Assembly (NCBI GenBank): GCA_003161195.1
Contig: PMOV01000250.1
Span: 1-5,269 of the forward strand
Reading direction: 5' to 3'
DNA: 5,269 nucleotides
From: Acidobacteriota bacterium
GTDB lineage: Bacteria > Acidobacteriota > Terriglobia > Acidiferrales > UBA7541
Shown: positions 1 to 5,269 of the stretch, one piece after another
Layout of the letters: each line of letters opens with the position of its first letter
How positions within the stretch are numbered: the first letter of the stretch is position 1
Made by a program: the position numbers and the translations under genes
The notes under the pieces: generated by a model
What the model saw: the letters and a program-made list of their open reading frames with translations, nothing else
Databases searched by the model: none
What the model was told of the DNA's origin: nothing

Positions 1-24
1 GTACATCTGGCGACCGGGCAAGCT

Positions 25-46
25 GGGGCGCAGCATGCTACGCCCC
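25..46 (-). terminator. GC-rich hairpin after the last gene, possible terminator
   Basis: An almost perfect inverted repeat lies 9 nt past the stop codon of the exported-protein gene. Its arms are GGGGCG and CGCCCC around a central AGCATGCT. Read as minus-strand RNA, it folds into a 9-bp stem with a CAUG loop, including one G-U pair. In plus-strand RNA the same position is a C-A mismatch, so the structure suits the minus-strand transcript better. No run of T follows the stem, so it is not a textbook intrinsic terminator. It could end or stabilise the 3' end of the aroK transcript. Confidence 0.45.
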
Positions 47-55
47 TACAAAGAA

Positions 56-799
56 TTACTCGCGGGTGATGGTGACTTTGGCGGAGGGGACTTCGACGCG
101 GTCAAGGCGATGCTCTTTGTCCAGGTAGAGGAGGACTTCGATGTCGGAGGTGCTGGCGCGGAGGGATTCGTAGGATTTACCGCCGACTGTGGCGGAGCCG
201 GTGGATTCGATGGTGATGGAGCCGGGAGTCAGTTCTTGCGGGATTAACACGGGGAAGGATTGCGCGCCGCCTTTGGACCAATCGTAGAGACGGGCGAGTA
301 CGGCGTATTGGTGGTAGAGATTGTTGTCGAGGATGACGACGAGCGGAGTGTTGAAGGACATGTCCTGCTCGAAGGGGCGCGCGCCCTGCATTTCGAGGGT
401 GACTTTGGCGACGCCGTTGGCGAAGAGGATGTGCGCGCCGTTGGTTTGCTCGGCTTGCGAGGTCCACTGGTAGCTGATGGGGGTGCCGTCGGGCTGGAGG
501 GTGAGGGTGCCGGAGACGGTGGAGGCGGGAGTCTGCGGGACTTTTAGTTCGGTGGTGCCTTTGGCGACCCAGCCGCCGGCGGAGGGGGAGATTTCGAACT
601 CTTCGTGCGCGACGGTTTTGCCGTCGAGCTGGATGGCGAATTTGCCTTTGTCTGGGACGAATACGGATGCGGGCGCGGGAGCTTTTGCTTTGGCGGCGGC
701 GTGGGTGGTGGCGAAGAGAGTTGCGAGGGCGAGCGCGGAAAGAACGAGCAGCGTGGCGGCGGATTTGGACGTGGTGCGCGATTGGGAAGCAATCTGCAT
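56..799 (-). CDS. Exported protein of unknown function (247 aa)
   Basis: The product is probably exported. The N-terminus carries basic residues (R8, K12), then a hydrophobic stretch from about 14 to 30, and a likely signal peptidase site near the alanines at 34-36. An Ala/Pro/Lys linker (about 37-46) follows. The rest, about 200 residues, alternates hydrophobic and polar residues with many Gly, Thr and Ser turns, as in an all-beta domain. There are no cysteines, lipobox or catalytic motif that I can see. The ATG start is well supported, with AGGAGA seven bases upstream. It follows aroK by 64 nt on the same strand, so co-transcription is likely, though a role in the shikimate pathway is not implied. 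I do not recognise the family with confidence; its start (KFAIQLDGKTVAHEEFEIS) recalls small secreted beta-domain proteins of Acidobacteriota such as DUF6134-like proteins, from memory only. Confidence 0.85.
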   Translation of the reverse strand: MQIASQSRTTSKSAATLLVLSALALATLFATTHAAAKAKAPAPASVFVPDKGKFAIQLDGKTVAHEEFEISPSAGGWVAKGTTELKVPQTPASTVSGTLTLQPDGTPISYQWTSQAEQTNGAHILFANGVAKVTLEMQGARPFEQDMSFNTPLVVILDNNLYHQYAVLARLYDWSKGGAQSFPVLIPQELTPGSITIESTGSATVGGKSYESLRASTSDIEVLLYLDKEHRLDRVEVPSAKVTITRE

Positions 800-833
800 A
801 GAAGCGTCTCCTGCTAATGGATACGCACAGCAT

Positions 834-848
834 GCGCCTTTATGGCGC
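834..848 (-). other. Small stem-loop between aroK and the next gene
   Basis: A perfect 5-bp inverted repeat, GCGCC and GGCGC with a 5-nt A/T loop, lies in the 64-nt gap 15 nt after the aroK stop codon. No T-run follows, so it is unlikely to terminate transcription fully. It could be an intercistronic RNA stem that sets mRNA stability, or chance in GC-rich DNA. Confidence 0.25.
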
Positions 849-863
849 GGGGCGGCGAGAAAT

Positions 864-1460
864 TTATGCTGGCGGTTTCTCGACGACTAAATGGCCGGGC
901 AGGGCGGCGCCGACAATGCCCAGGCGCAAAATTTCGGCTACGGCTTGTGCTGGGTCGACGGAGCTGTCGATGCGAAAGTCCGCGAGTTGATAGGAGGGGA
1001 GGCGCTGGGCGTGCAGGGCGCGGAAGCTTTGCTCGTCGCGAAAGAGCGGGCGGCCGGTCATGGTCATGCAGCGGCTGAGGAGGAGGTCGGCGGGGGAATC
1101 GAGCCACAGGACGGGGACGCCCGCGGTGCGGAGAAATTCGGGGCAGCCGGGTTGCGCGTAAGTGCCGCCGCCGAGAGCGAGGACCGTGCCGGATGGATCT
1201 TCGGCGGCGCGGCCGAGGGCGGCACGGAGTTGGTCGGCCTCTGTTTGGCGGAAGGCGGGTTCGCCGAAGCGCTCGAAGAATTGCGGGATGGTGATGCCGG
1301 AGGAAGTTTCAATGCGTTCGTCGAGGTCGACGAAGCGCCAGGCGAGCTGGCGGGCGAGCAGGGCGCCGATGGTGGTTTTGCCGGAGCCCATGAAACCGGC
1401 GAGGCAAAGGATTTGTGGGCGCGGCAATGATGGGCTTCGCGGTGGCGGCGTTGGAGTCAT
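864..1460 (-). CDS. aroK: Shikimate kinase
   Basis: The enzyme phosphorylates the 3-hydroxyl of shikimate with ATP, the fifth step of chorismate synthesis, in the cytoplasm. The family signatures appear in order, numbering from the ATG at 1460. They are a Walker A loop GFMGSGKTT (22-30); the VDLDE pair of aspartates for Mg and shikimate (D45, D47); the substrate arginine in FGEPAFRQTE (R71); the shikimate-binding GGG (97-99); the lid arginine in TGRPLF (R137); and a late arginine in RLPSYQLADF (R153). At 198 aa it is slightly longer than the usual 170-180, with a Pro-rich N-terminus and a short C-terminal tail. The frame stays open upstream to a TTG at 1565, but that extra stretch has no family similarity, so I chose the ATG. 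No clear Shine-Dalgarno precedes either start. The exported-protein gene follows it. aroK and aroL products cannot be told apart here. Confidence 0.95.
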   Translation of the reverse strand: MTPTPPPRSPSLPRPQILCLAGFMGSGKTTIGALLARQLAWRFVDLDERIETSSGITIPQFFERFGEPAFRQTEADQLRAALGRAAEDPSGTVLALGGGTYAQPGCPEFLRTAGVPVLWLDSPADLLLSRCMTMTGRPLFRDEQSFRALHAQRLPSYQLADFRIDSSVDPAQAVAEILRLGIVGAALPGHLVVEKPPA

Positions 1461-1577
1461 AAGCAAAAAGCAGGCAGCGCAGCGATGGCGCCGTGGAGAT
1501 GATTTTACACGAGGCAGCGTACGAGACGGCGTAGATGTAGATGTCGTCGGACTCACAGTACCCAACGCGCCGGGAGA

Positions 1578-1583
1578 TTTATA
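1578..1583 (-). promoter_or_regulatory. Candidate -10 box upstream of aroK
   Basis: TATAAA, one base off the sigma-70 consensus, lies in the 228-nt non-coding gap between the DUF4097 gene and aroK, about 118 nt before the chosen aroK start. No convincing -35 box sits 16-18 bases upstream. A second weak match, TAAAAT, lies at 1503-1508. The gap shows no clear terminator for the upstream cluster. This is a guess from base pattern only. Confidence 0.2.
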
Positions 1584-1688
1584 GGTTCGCGCGGGAATTT
1601 CGCGGTGCGGGACCGTTCGCGCGTCAGCGTTTGGGAAGAGGTGATCCGTACAAGGCGTTGGCCCGGGTGTTGGCCGGAGGCGTGCGCG

Positions 1689-2570
1689 CTAGTCGCGGCG
1701 GAGCAGGCGGATGGTGCCGCTGTAGGAGGAGAGTTCGACTTTAGCCAGGCCTTGGCCGATGGTGCCGAAGAAACCTTTGGTGTATTTGTTGGCCAGATGC
1801 TTGATGCCGTGGGAATCCGGCTTGATGAAGTCGGCGGCTTGATTGTCGACCGTGCCGGTGGCCGTCCGCGCGTTCAGGTCGAAAGAATCGTTGGAGGAAA
1901 AGCGCACTTCGACGACGCCTTTACCGCTGTTCATGGTGTAGAGACCGGTGCGGACGAAGTCGCCATCAAACAGGATGTTGCCGGAGGTGGTGAAGAGATT
2001 GACGTTCGAAAGGGCGGGCTGGAGGAGCTGCGCGTTGCCGCTGATGGAATTGAAATTTAGTTTGCCGGCGCAACTGGTGCATACGAGCGAACCGCTTTTG
2101 GTAGTGACGATGATGTAGCCGTTGACCGCTTTGAGGTGCACGTCGCCGGCGACGCTCTCGAGGGTCATGTCGCCGATGACTTGCTCGACGTAGATGAGGC
2201 CGGTTTGGGTTTTGAGTTGCAGTTCGGTTTCTTCCGGCACGGTGAGCTGAAAATTGGCTTCCATTTCGGTGGGCTGAGCGGTGGGGTCGATGAGGTTGGA
2301 GGAAACGTCGATGCGGTCGCCGACCTGTTCGGAGTCCACGCTGATTTTGTTGGAAGCCTGCGTGCCGGTGAGGACCACCTCGGCGTTGCGCCAGGACTTA
2401 ACTTCAATGCGGCCGTTGCCGATGTTCTGGATGACCACGACGGGCTTGCCTTGTACGGTGAAGTGCTTTTCAAAATGGCGCGGCGCGGCGTTGGCGGGCA
2501 GGGCCGGCCAGAGCAACACTCCGACGCCCAACACCGGCAGCATGGTACGTCCCATCCATCGTAGGCTCAT
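1689..2570 (-). CDS. Exported DUF4097-type beta-repeat protein (293 aa)
   Basis: A signal peptide is clear: R4 and R8, a hydrophobic core at 10-24, and a cleavage site near ANA-A (28/29). From about 110 to 290 the protein is made of short repeated strands separated by Ser/Gly turns, for example TGLIYVEQV, VAGDVHLKAV, ISGNAQLLQ, TSGNILFDG and YSGTIRLL. This pattern is typical of the DUF4097 family, which is thought to form a beta-helix-like fold; its biochemical role is unknown. The only cysteines are C164 and C167 in a CxxC. There is no C-terminal anchor, so it is probably periplasmic or on the surface. The start ATG lies one base after the stop of the anti-sigma gene (TAA-C-ATG), which suggests translational coupling. 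A GGAG lies 11 nt upstream, inside that gene. DUF4097 genes next to ECF sigma/anti-sigma pairs are common, so it is probably a target or partner of the sigma factor. Confidence 0.88.
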   Translation of the reverse strand: MSLRWMGRTMLPVLGVGVLLWPALPANAAPRHFEKHFTVQGKPVVVIQNIGNGRIEVKSWRNAEVVLTGTQASNKISVDSEQVGDRIDVSSNLIDPTAQPTEMEANFQLTVPEETELQLKTQTGLIYVEQVIGDMTLESVAGDVHLKAVNGYIIVTTKSGSLVCTSCAGKLNFNSISGNAQLLQPALSNVNLFTTSGNILFDGDFVRTGLYTMNSGKGVVEVRFSSNDSFDLNARTATGTVDNQAADFIKPDSHGIKHLANKYTKGFFGTIGQGLAKVELSSYSGTIRLLRRD

Positions 2571-2571
2571 G

Positions 2572-3342
2572 TTAGTTTACGCTCCTGCCGCGGTCGAGCA
2601 TCTCGGCGAGTAATTGGGCTTTTTGTTGATAAGCGGCGGCCAGATATTGCCTGGCCAGCTGGTCTTCCGGATTGGCTTGCACGTGCTGCTCGCAATCCGC
2701 GATAAAGGCGTCCAAGGTCACCAGGTCTTGCTGCAAGGAATCGTCGACGGGAGAGGTGGGTAGCGTGCCGGCAGTCTGCGCAGTGTGCAGTTCGCGCTCT
2801 TGACTTCTTAGAGTGGCGCCGGAATCGCGAAGAACCTGGGCTGCGGTGGGCTGCGGTTGCGCCGGAACCTGGAGCTCGGTCGGGAACTGCGTAGGATTGC
2901 TCTTCTGCGCAACCGCTGGTGATGTAATCGCCGGGTGCACGGGCAAAACGGAGTTACGGCGCACTTCGAAAACGGCGGCTGTGAAAAGCAGCACACCGAC
3001 GGCGGCGATGGCCACGACGCGGCCGTGCAGCAGTGCGGAAAAACCGTGCCACCAGGATGCGCGTACCACGGGATTTTCCGCAGGAATGGTCGCGCGGATC
3101 GCGTCTTCGCGAATTACGCCCTCGGCCACCAGTTGCGCGCGCAGCGAGAGCCACACGCGGGCAGGAGGCTCGGCTTCGGCGGGAAGTTCATGCGCGGTAG
3201 AAAGGATGCACTCGAAGTCGGCAACAATTCCCTGGCACTCCAGACAATCCGAAAGATGGTCACGAACGGGTTCCGGCAACGGGGAAAGGTCGTGAAGCTC
3301 AATGGCCTCGAGAACGTCGTGACACTGCAGCGGACTAGGCAT
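2572..3342 (-). CDS. Membrane-anchored zinc-finger anti-sigma factor
   Basis: It probably binds and restrains the ECF sigma factor encoded just upstream. Near the N-terminus is the H-x3-C-x2-C motif of zinc-binding anti-sigma domains (H29, C33, C36), with C7 and H8 before it as possible further ligands. After a charged cytoplasmic segment (about 45-108) comes a single membrane helix (about 109-125), flanked by R108 and by R128-R129. The outer part begins with a Pro/Gln/Ala-rich linker (about 135-185) and ends in a helical region (about 203-251) that looks like a coiled coil or a single TPR-like hairpin and might sense the signal. I chose the ATG at 3342 because GGGGTGA lies six bases upstream; a TTG two codons earlier would be too close to it. 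The length is 256 aa. Its stop is one base before the DUF4097 start. Confidence 0.9.
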   Translation of the reverse strand: MPSPLQCHDVLEAIELHDLSPLPEPVRDHLSDCLECQGIVADFECILSTAHELPAEAEPPARVWLSLRAQLVAEGVIREDAIRATIPAENPVVRASWWHGFSALLHGRVVAIAAVGVLLFTAAVFEVRRNSVLPVHPAITSPAVAQKSNPTQFPTELQVPAQPQPTAAQVLRDSGATLRSQERELHTAQTAGTLPTSPVDDSLQQDLVTLDAFIADCEQHVQANPEDQLARQYLAAAYQQKAQLLAEMLDRGRSVN

Positions 3343-3446
3343 GAGCAATCACCCCGCGGGAGGCGGCGCGCGACGAAACGCACACGGAAATACCCGCTAA
3401 CCTCTGAGAATGCACGTCTGGCACCGACAACCTGGCAATTTGCATC

Positions 3447-3473
3447 ATTCTATCCCAATAAACGCTATCTCAA
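3447..3473 (-). promoter_or_regulatory. Candidate internal promoter before the anti-sigma gene
   Basis: TTGAGA (3468-3473), overlapping the sigma stop codon, and TAGAAT (3447-3452) each differ by one base from the sigma-70 -35 and -10 boxes. The spacing of 15 is short of the usual 16-18. It sits at the start of the 127-nt gap between the sigma and anti-sigma genes and could give the anti-sigma and DUF4097 genes sigma-independent expression. This is based on base pattern only. Confidence 0.28.
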
Positions 3474-4150
3474 TCGCCATCGTGTGTCTGCGACTTCGCG
3501 GCATGTCGTTCGTCGCGGGCATGCTGGCGAATTTCTTCCTGCAACAACTCGCGGAGCCGGGTGCGCGCTTTGTGCAACTGGGACTTCGAGTTGCCCACCG
3601 AGCAGCCCATAATCTCCGCAATCTCGTTGTGTTCATAGCCCTGCACATCGTGCAGGGTGAACACCGTGCGATAGCCGGGAGGCAGCTTCTCGATGGAACG
3701 CTCGAGATTGACCCGGTCCACCGCGCCACTCAGGCGCAAGTCCGGCGCGCCAATATCCTTGCGCGGGCCGCCAGTTTCATCATCGGGATCAGTAACCTCG
3801 TCCAGCGAGGTGGCAGGGAGGGTCTTCTTACGCAGACGCATGAGCACGACGTTGACCGTCATGCGATGCAACCACGTAGAGAACGCGGACTCTCCCCGGA
3901 AAGTCCCGATCTTGCGGAAGAGTTGCAGGAAAGCTTCCTGCATTAGATCTTCCGCGTCGGACGGCTCGCGAACCATCCTTAGACATAAAGCGTAAACGCG
4001 GCGGCCATGCAACGCGTACAGATGTTCAAAGGCCGCAGCATCGCCCGCCTGCGCGAGGCGAATGGCGTCCGCTTCAGTCAATGGTCTGGGTGTCTGCGGA
4101 GCAGGCACCCCGCTCGGAACTGCTGGTCGGTTTCTGGCCAACGGGTCCAA
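3470..4150 (-). CDS. ECF-family RNA polymerase sigma factor
   Basis: This is a sigma-70 relative of the extracytoplasmic-function group, which directs RNA polymerase to a small set of promoters. Numbering from the TTG at 4150, region 2 spans about 26-109. It includes the core-binding and -10-melting segment DAEDLMQEAFLQLFRKI (65-81) and FSTWLHRMTVNVVLMRLRKK (90-109). A 38-residue acidic linker follows. Region 4 (about 148-203) holds the helix-turn-helix EIAEIMGCSVGNSKSQLHKA, which would read the -35 element. There is no region 1.1 or 3, as expected for ECF factors. The anti-sigma gene lies downstream. The start is uncertain: TTG 4150, GTG 4108 and TTG 4081 are all in frame, none has a good ribosome binding site, and no in-frame ATG lies upstream before the stop at 4253-4255. 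The domain itself begins near residue 26, so function is not affected by the choice. Confidence 0.93.
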   Translation of the reverse strand: MDPLARNRPAVPSGVPAPQTPRPLTEADAIRLAQAGDAAAFEHLYALHGRRVYALCLRMVREPSDAEDLMQEAFLQLFRKIGTFRGESAFSTWLHRMTVNVVLMRLRKKTLPATSLDEVTDPDDETGGPRKDIGAPDLRLSGAVDRVNLERSIEKLPPGYRTVFTLHDVQGYEHNEIAEIMGCSVGNSKSQLHKARTRLRELLQEEIRQHARDERHAAKSQTHDGD

Positions 4151-4162
4151 TAGCGGCGCATT

Positions 4163-4173
4163 TAAACGTTCGG
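4163..4173 (-). repeat. 11-nt repeat, copy 1, upstream of the sigma gene
   Basis: CCGAACGTTTA on the minus strand lies 12 nt before the TTG at 4150. The same 11 bases in the same orientation occur at 5141-5151, upstream of the other right-hand gene. The core AACGTT is self-complementary. It could be a binding site; a chance match is also possible. Confidence 0.3.
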
Positions 4174-4185
4174 ATGCACCGATTG

Positions 4186-4192
4186 CTCCTTT
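4186..4192 (-). promoter_or_regulatory. Strong Shine-Dalgarno in the sigma gene leader
   Basis: AAAGGAG is the best ribosome binding site in the leader. It is 35 nt from the TTG at 4150, too far to serve it. Six bases after it is a GTG (4179) that opens a five-codon ORF ending in TAA, in a different frame from the sigma gene. The site therefore suggests a leader peptide, a frameshift or base error, or an unusual start for the sigma protein. Confidence 0.5.
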
Positions 4193-4256
4193 GAGTTGTC
4201 CTCGCCGATGCGCGGACTTGTGTAAAGAGTATGCACTACGATGGGCACCCCGCTAG

Positions 4257-4272
4257 GCACCTGGTTAGGTGC
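4257..4272. repeat. Perfect inverted repeat in the gap upstream of the sigma gene
   Basis: GCACCT and AGGTGC enclose a GGTT loop, a perfect 6-bp hairpin or dyad. A further GGCACC lies at 4244-4249. It sits in the 218-nt non-coding gap 4151-4368, about 107 nt before the TTG at 4150. It may be an operator-like dyad or an RNA stem; no T-run follows on either strand. I see no convincing sigma-70 or ECF promoter elsewhere in this gap. Confidence 0.3.
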
Positions 4273-4316
4273 ATTCGTTAGGAGCCCCGGCGGGCAAGCC
4301 GGCGTATAGACCGGTT

Positions 4317-4338
4317 TGCTGCGGCAAAGTAAGCAGCA
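4317..4338 (-). repeat. Inverted repeat after the 233-aa gene
   Basis: TGCTGC and GCAGCA are separated by 10 nt and lie 30 nt past the stop codon of the upstream minus-strand gene. Stem-loop formation is plausible and it could contribute to ending that transcript, but there is no T-run after it. An alternative small stem, TTTGC with GCAAA (4315-4328), overlaps it. A further GC stem, CCGGC with GCCGG, lies at 4287-4302. Confidence 0.25.
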
Positions 4339-4368
4339 GGTTATTGTCCCGCGAACTGGGGCGTGCGT

Positions 4369-5070
4369 CTATGCTCGAGCGTGACTCGCGGCGACTTGGG
4401 GCAGGACCCGATTACGTGGCAGCATGAGCGAGTCTATGGTTTTCTGGAAGACCGGAAGTTGGTCGGGCGGCAGGATCCGCAGGAAACACTTCAGCAGGAC
4501 CATGGATTCTTTAAAGCACACGTCCACATCACAGTAGGTATCTATTAATGTGGACCACAGGTCGGAGCACTCCAGCACCGCGCCGGAAGCCAGTTCCTCG
4601 GCAGCGTCGTCAAAGTCCTTTGCCAATTCCCAAACCATACCGCGCAGGGCATGAATTTTGTTTAAGAATTGCAAACGCTGGGGCAGAAGCACCATGCTCA
4701 GCACGGAACTGAACCGCGCGGAGCGTTGCCCGCGGCCACTGCTGAAGTTCGCGGGTTCCAGAGGCTCGACGCTGGGCGTCAGGCCGTAGTGGCGGGCATG
4801 CTCATCCAGAGCGCCAAGCAGGGCCTCGAGACGATCCGCCATTCGGCCACAGAGCGAGGGCGTGACTCTAAGCACCAGGAGGGATTGTTTTACGGAGCCG
4901 GAATCGCGCAAACCAACCGCTTCGTTGAGGGAAACGCTCAACATGAGGTGGCAGGCTTCAAATTCGCGGAAATAGCCGCAGAAAACCTGCAACTTGTCAT
5001 CAGGCAACCAGCCGTACCAATCAGTTTGGACCGATGCACCCGGGCCTGGGCGGGGCTTTGGGTCTTTCAC
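4369..5070 (-). CDS. Uncharacterised protein, probably helical and cytoplasmic (233 aa)
   Basis: I do not recognise this gene. I chose the GTG at 5070 because GGGAG lies five bases upstream; a GTG at 5106 in the same frame has no ribosome binding site. The product begins MKDPKPRPG, with no signal peptide and no membrane segment. Residues 17-36 are rich in aromatics (W18, Y19, W21, F30, Y33, F34). After them come helix-like stretches at about 73-95, 120-165 and 168-210. Seven cysteines (31, 40, 74, 168, 180, 185, 195) cluster towards the C-terminal third but form no CxxC or known metal motif. The C-terminal part has an acidic and aromatic signature, DLWSTLIDTYCDVDVCFKE. The gene is on the same strand as the sigma gene, 218 nt upstream, so a shared transcript is uncertain. 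Frame, length and start support a real gene. Confidence 0.7.
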   Translation of the reverse strand: MKDPKPRPGPGASVQTDWYGWLPDDKLQVFCGYFREFEACHLMLSVSLNEAVGLRDSGSVKQSLLVLRVTPSLCGRMADRLEALLGALDEHARHYGLTPSVEPLEPANFSSGRGQRSARFSSVLSMVLLPQRLQFLNKIHALRGMVWELAKDFDDAAEELASGAVLECSDLWSTLIDTYCDVDVCFKESMVLLKCFLRILPPDQLPVFQKTIDSLMLPRNRVLPQVAASHARA

Positions 5071-5140
5071 GAGAGCTCCCAAGGGGACGAGGGCGCAGCA
5101 TACCACCGAACTTTGCCGATTTGCAAAAATTCAAGAACCG

Positions 5141-5151
5141 TAAACGTTCGG
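5141..5151 (-). repeat. 11-nt repeat, copy 2, upstream of the 233-aa gene
   Basis: CCGAACGTTTA on the minus strand matches 4163-4173 exactly and lies about 70 nt before the GTG at 5070. It abuts a perfect 10-bp palindrome, GTACCGGTAC (5151-5160). Position in front of a gene in both cases is the only hint of function. Confidence 0.3.
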
Positions 5152-5244
5152 TACCGGTACGATCGCGTTACTCCACGTGGGGATTTTGACCGTGCGCCAG
5201 CCCGAACCGGCAAGCCCGCGCTTCGAAAATTGCTCCCTTCTGGG

Positions 5245-5269
5245 ATGCTCTACTTTGAGACGATCGACG
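5245..5269 (+). CDS. Possible start of a divergent gene, cut by the window edge
   Basis: An ATG opens eight codons, MLYFETID, up to the edge, with G or C in most third positions as in the neighbouring genes. The frame is also open upstream, but there the third positions look non-coding. No good Shine-Dalgarno is visible. From memory, proteins with the nucleotidyltransferase AbiEii/AbiGii toxin domain often begin with a similar short motif, but eight residues cannot establish this. The alternative is that the edge is non-coding, or belongs to a minus-strand gene that ends near 5133. Confidence 0.2.

Noticed and set aside
177..833. 218-aa minus-strand frame overlapping the exported-protein gene
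   Set aside because: The product is an Arg/His/Pro-rich shadow of the real frame, which has a signal peptide and a ribosome binding site.
891..1430. 179-aa plus-strand reading frame
   Set aside because: It lies fully antisense to aroK, whose motifs are unmistakable. Its Gly/Ala/Glu-rich product is what the opposite strand of a GC-rich gene gives.
1461..1565. N-terminal extension of aroK from a TTG start
   Set aside because: The extra 35 residues are Ser/Thr/Pro/Arg-rich, unlike the family, and there is no ribosome binding site at the TTG.
1657..1675. Direct repeat GTTGGCC twice after the DUF4097 gene
   Set aside because: Seven bases in GC-rich DNA is expected by chance and no terminator or stem structure goes with it.
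2935..3612. 225-aa plus-strand reading frame
   Set aside because: It is antisense to both the anti-sigma and sigma genes and has no recognisable domain.
3410..3946. 178-aa plus-strand reading frame
   Set aside because: It is antisense to the sigma gene; the sigma product has clear regions 2 and 4.
5071..5106. Longer start (GTG 5106) for the 233-aa protein
   Set aside because: No ribosome binding site precedes it, whereas GTG 5070 has GGGAG at five bases.
5132..5269. Minus-strand frame open from the right edge to a TGA near 5132
   Set aside because: About 45 codons with mixed third-position bases and no recognisable motif; too little to call the end of an upstream gene.

Overview
The window looks like a GC-rich stretch of a bacterial chromosome, most likely from Acidobacteriota (the Koribacter/Terriglobus-like group). 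That assignment rests on the ECF sigma / zinc-finger anti-sigma / DUF4097 gene order and on the character of the proteins, not on any database match. All six well-supported genes are on the minus strand, so transcription runs from right to left. There are no RNA genes, insertion sequences, CRISPR arrays or prophage-like genes.

Right part (about 4369-5269): one unrecognised, cysteine-containing, probably helical cytoplasmic protein of 233 residues (4369-5070). At the extreme right edge an ATG on the plus strand (5245) may start a divergent gene, but only eight codons are visible.

Centre (1689-4150): a three-gene regulatory and envelope cluster. An ECF sigma factor (3470-4150) is followed after a 127-nt gap by a membrane-anchored zinc-finger anti-sigma factor (2572-3342). 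One base further on comes an exported DUF4097 beta-repeat protein (1689-2570). The expected logic is that the anti-sigma factor holds the sigma factor at the membrane until an envelope signal releases it, and that the DUF4097 protein is either part of the output or part of the sensing. The sigma start codon is unclear: the only good Shine-Dalgarno sequence upstream leads into a five-codon mini-ORF in another frame.

Left part (56-1460): shikimate kinase (864-1460, aroK), with all the diagnostic motifs of the family. It is followed 64 nt later by an exported protein of unknown function (56-799) that has a clear ribosome binding site. A strong GC hairpin just after this last stop codon probably marks the transcript end.

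No clearly new biological system is visible. The points most worth a second look are the leader of the sigma gene, the unknown 233-residue protein, an 11-nt repeat found in front of both right-hand genes, a lone CxxC motif in the DUF4097 protein, and the possible divergent gene at the right edge.
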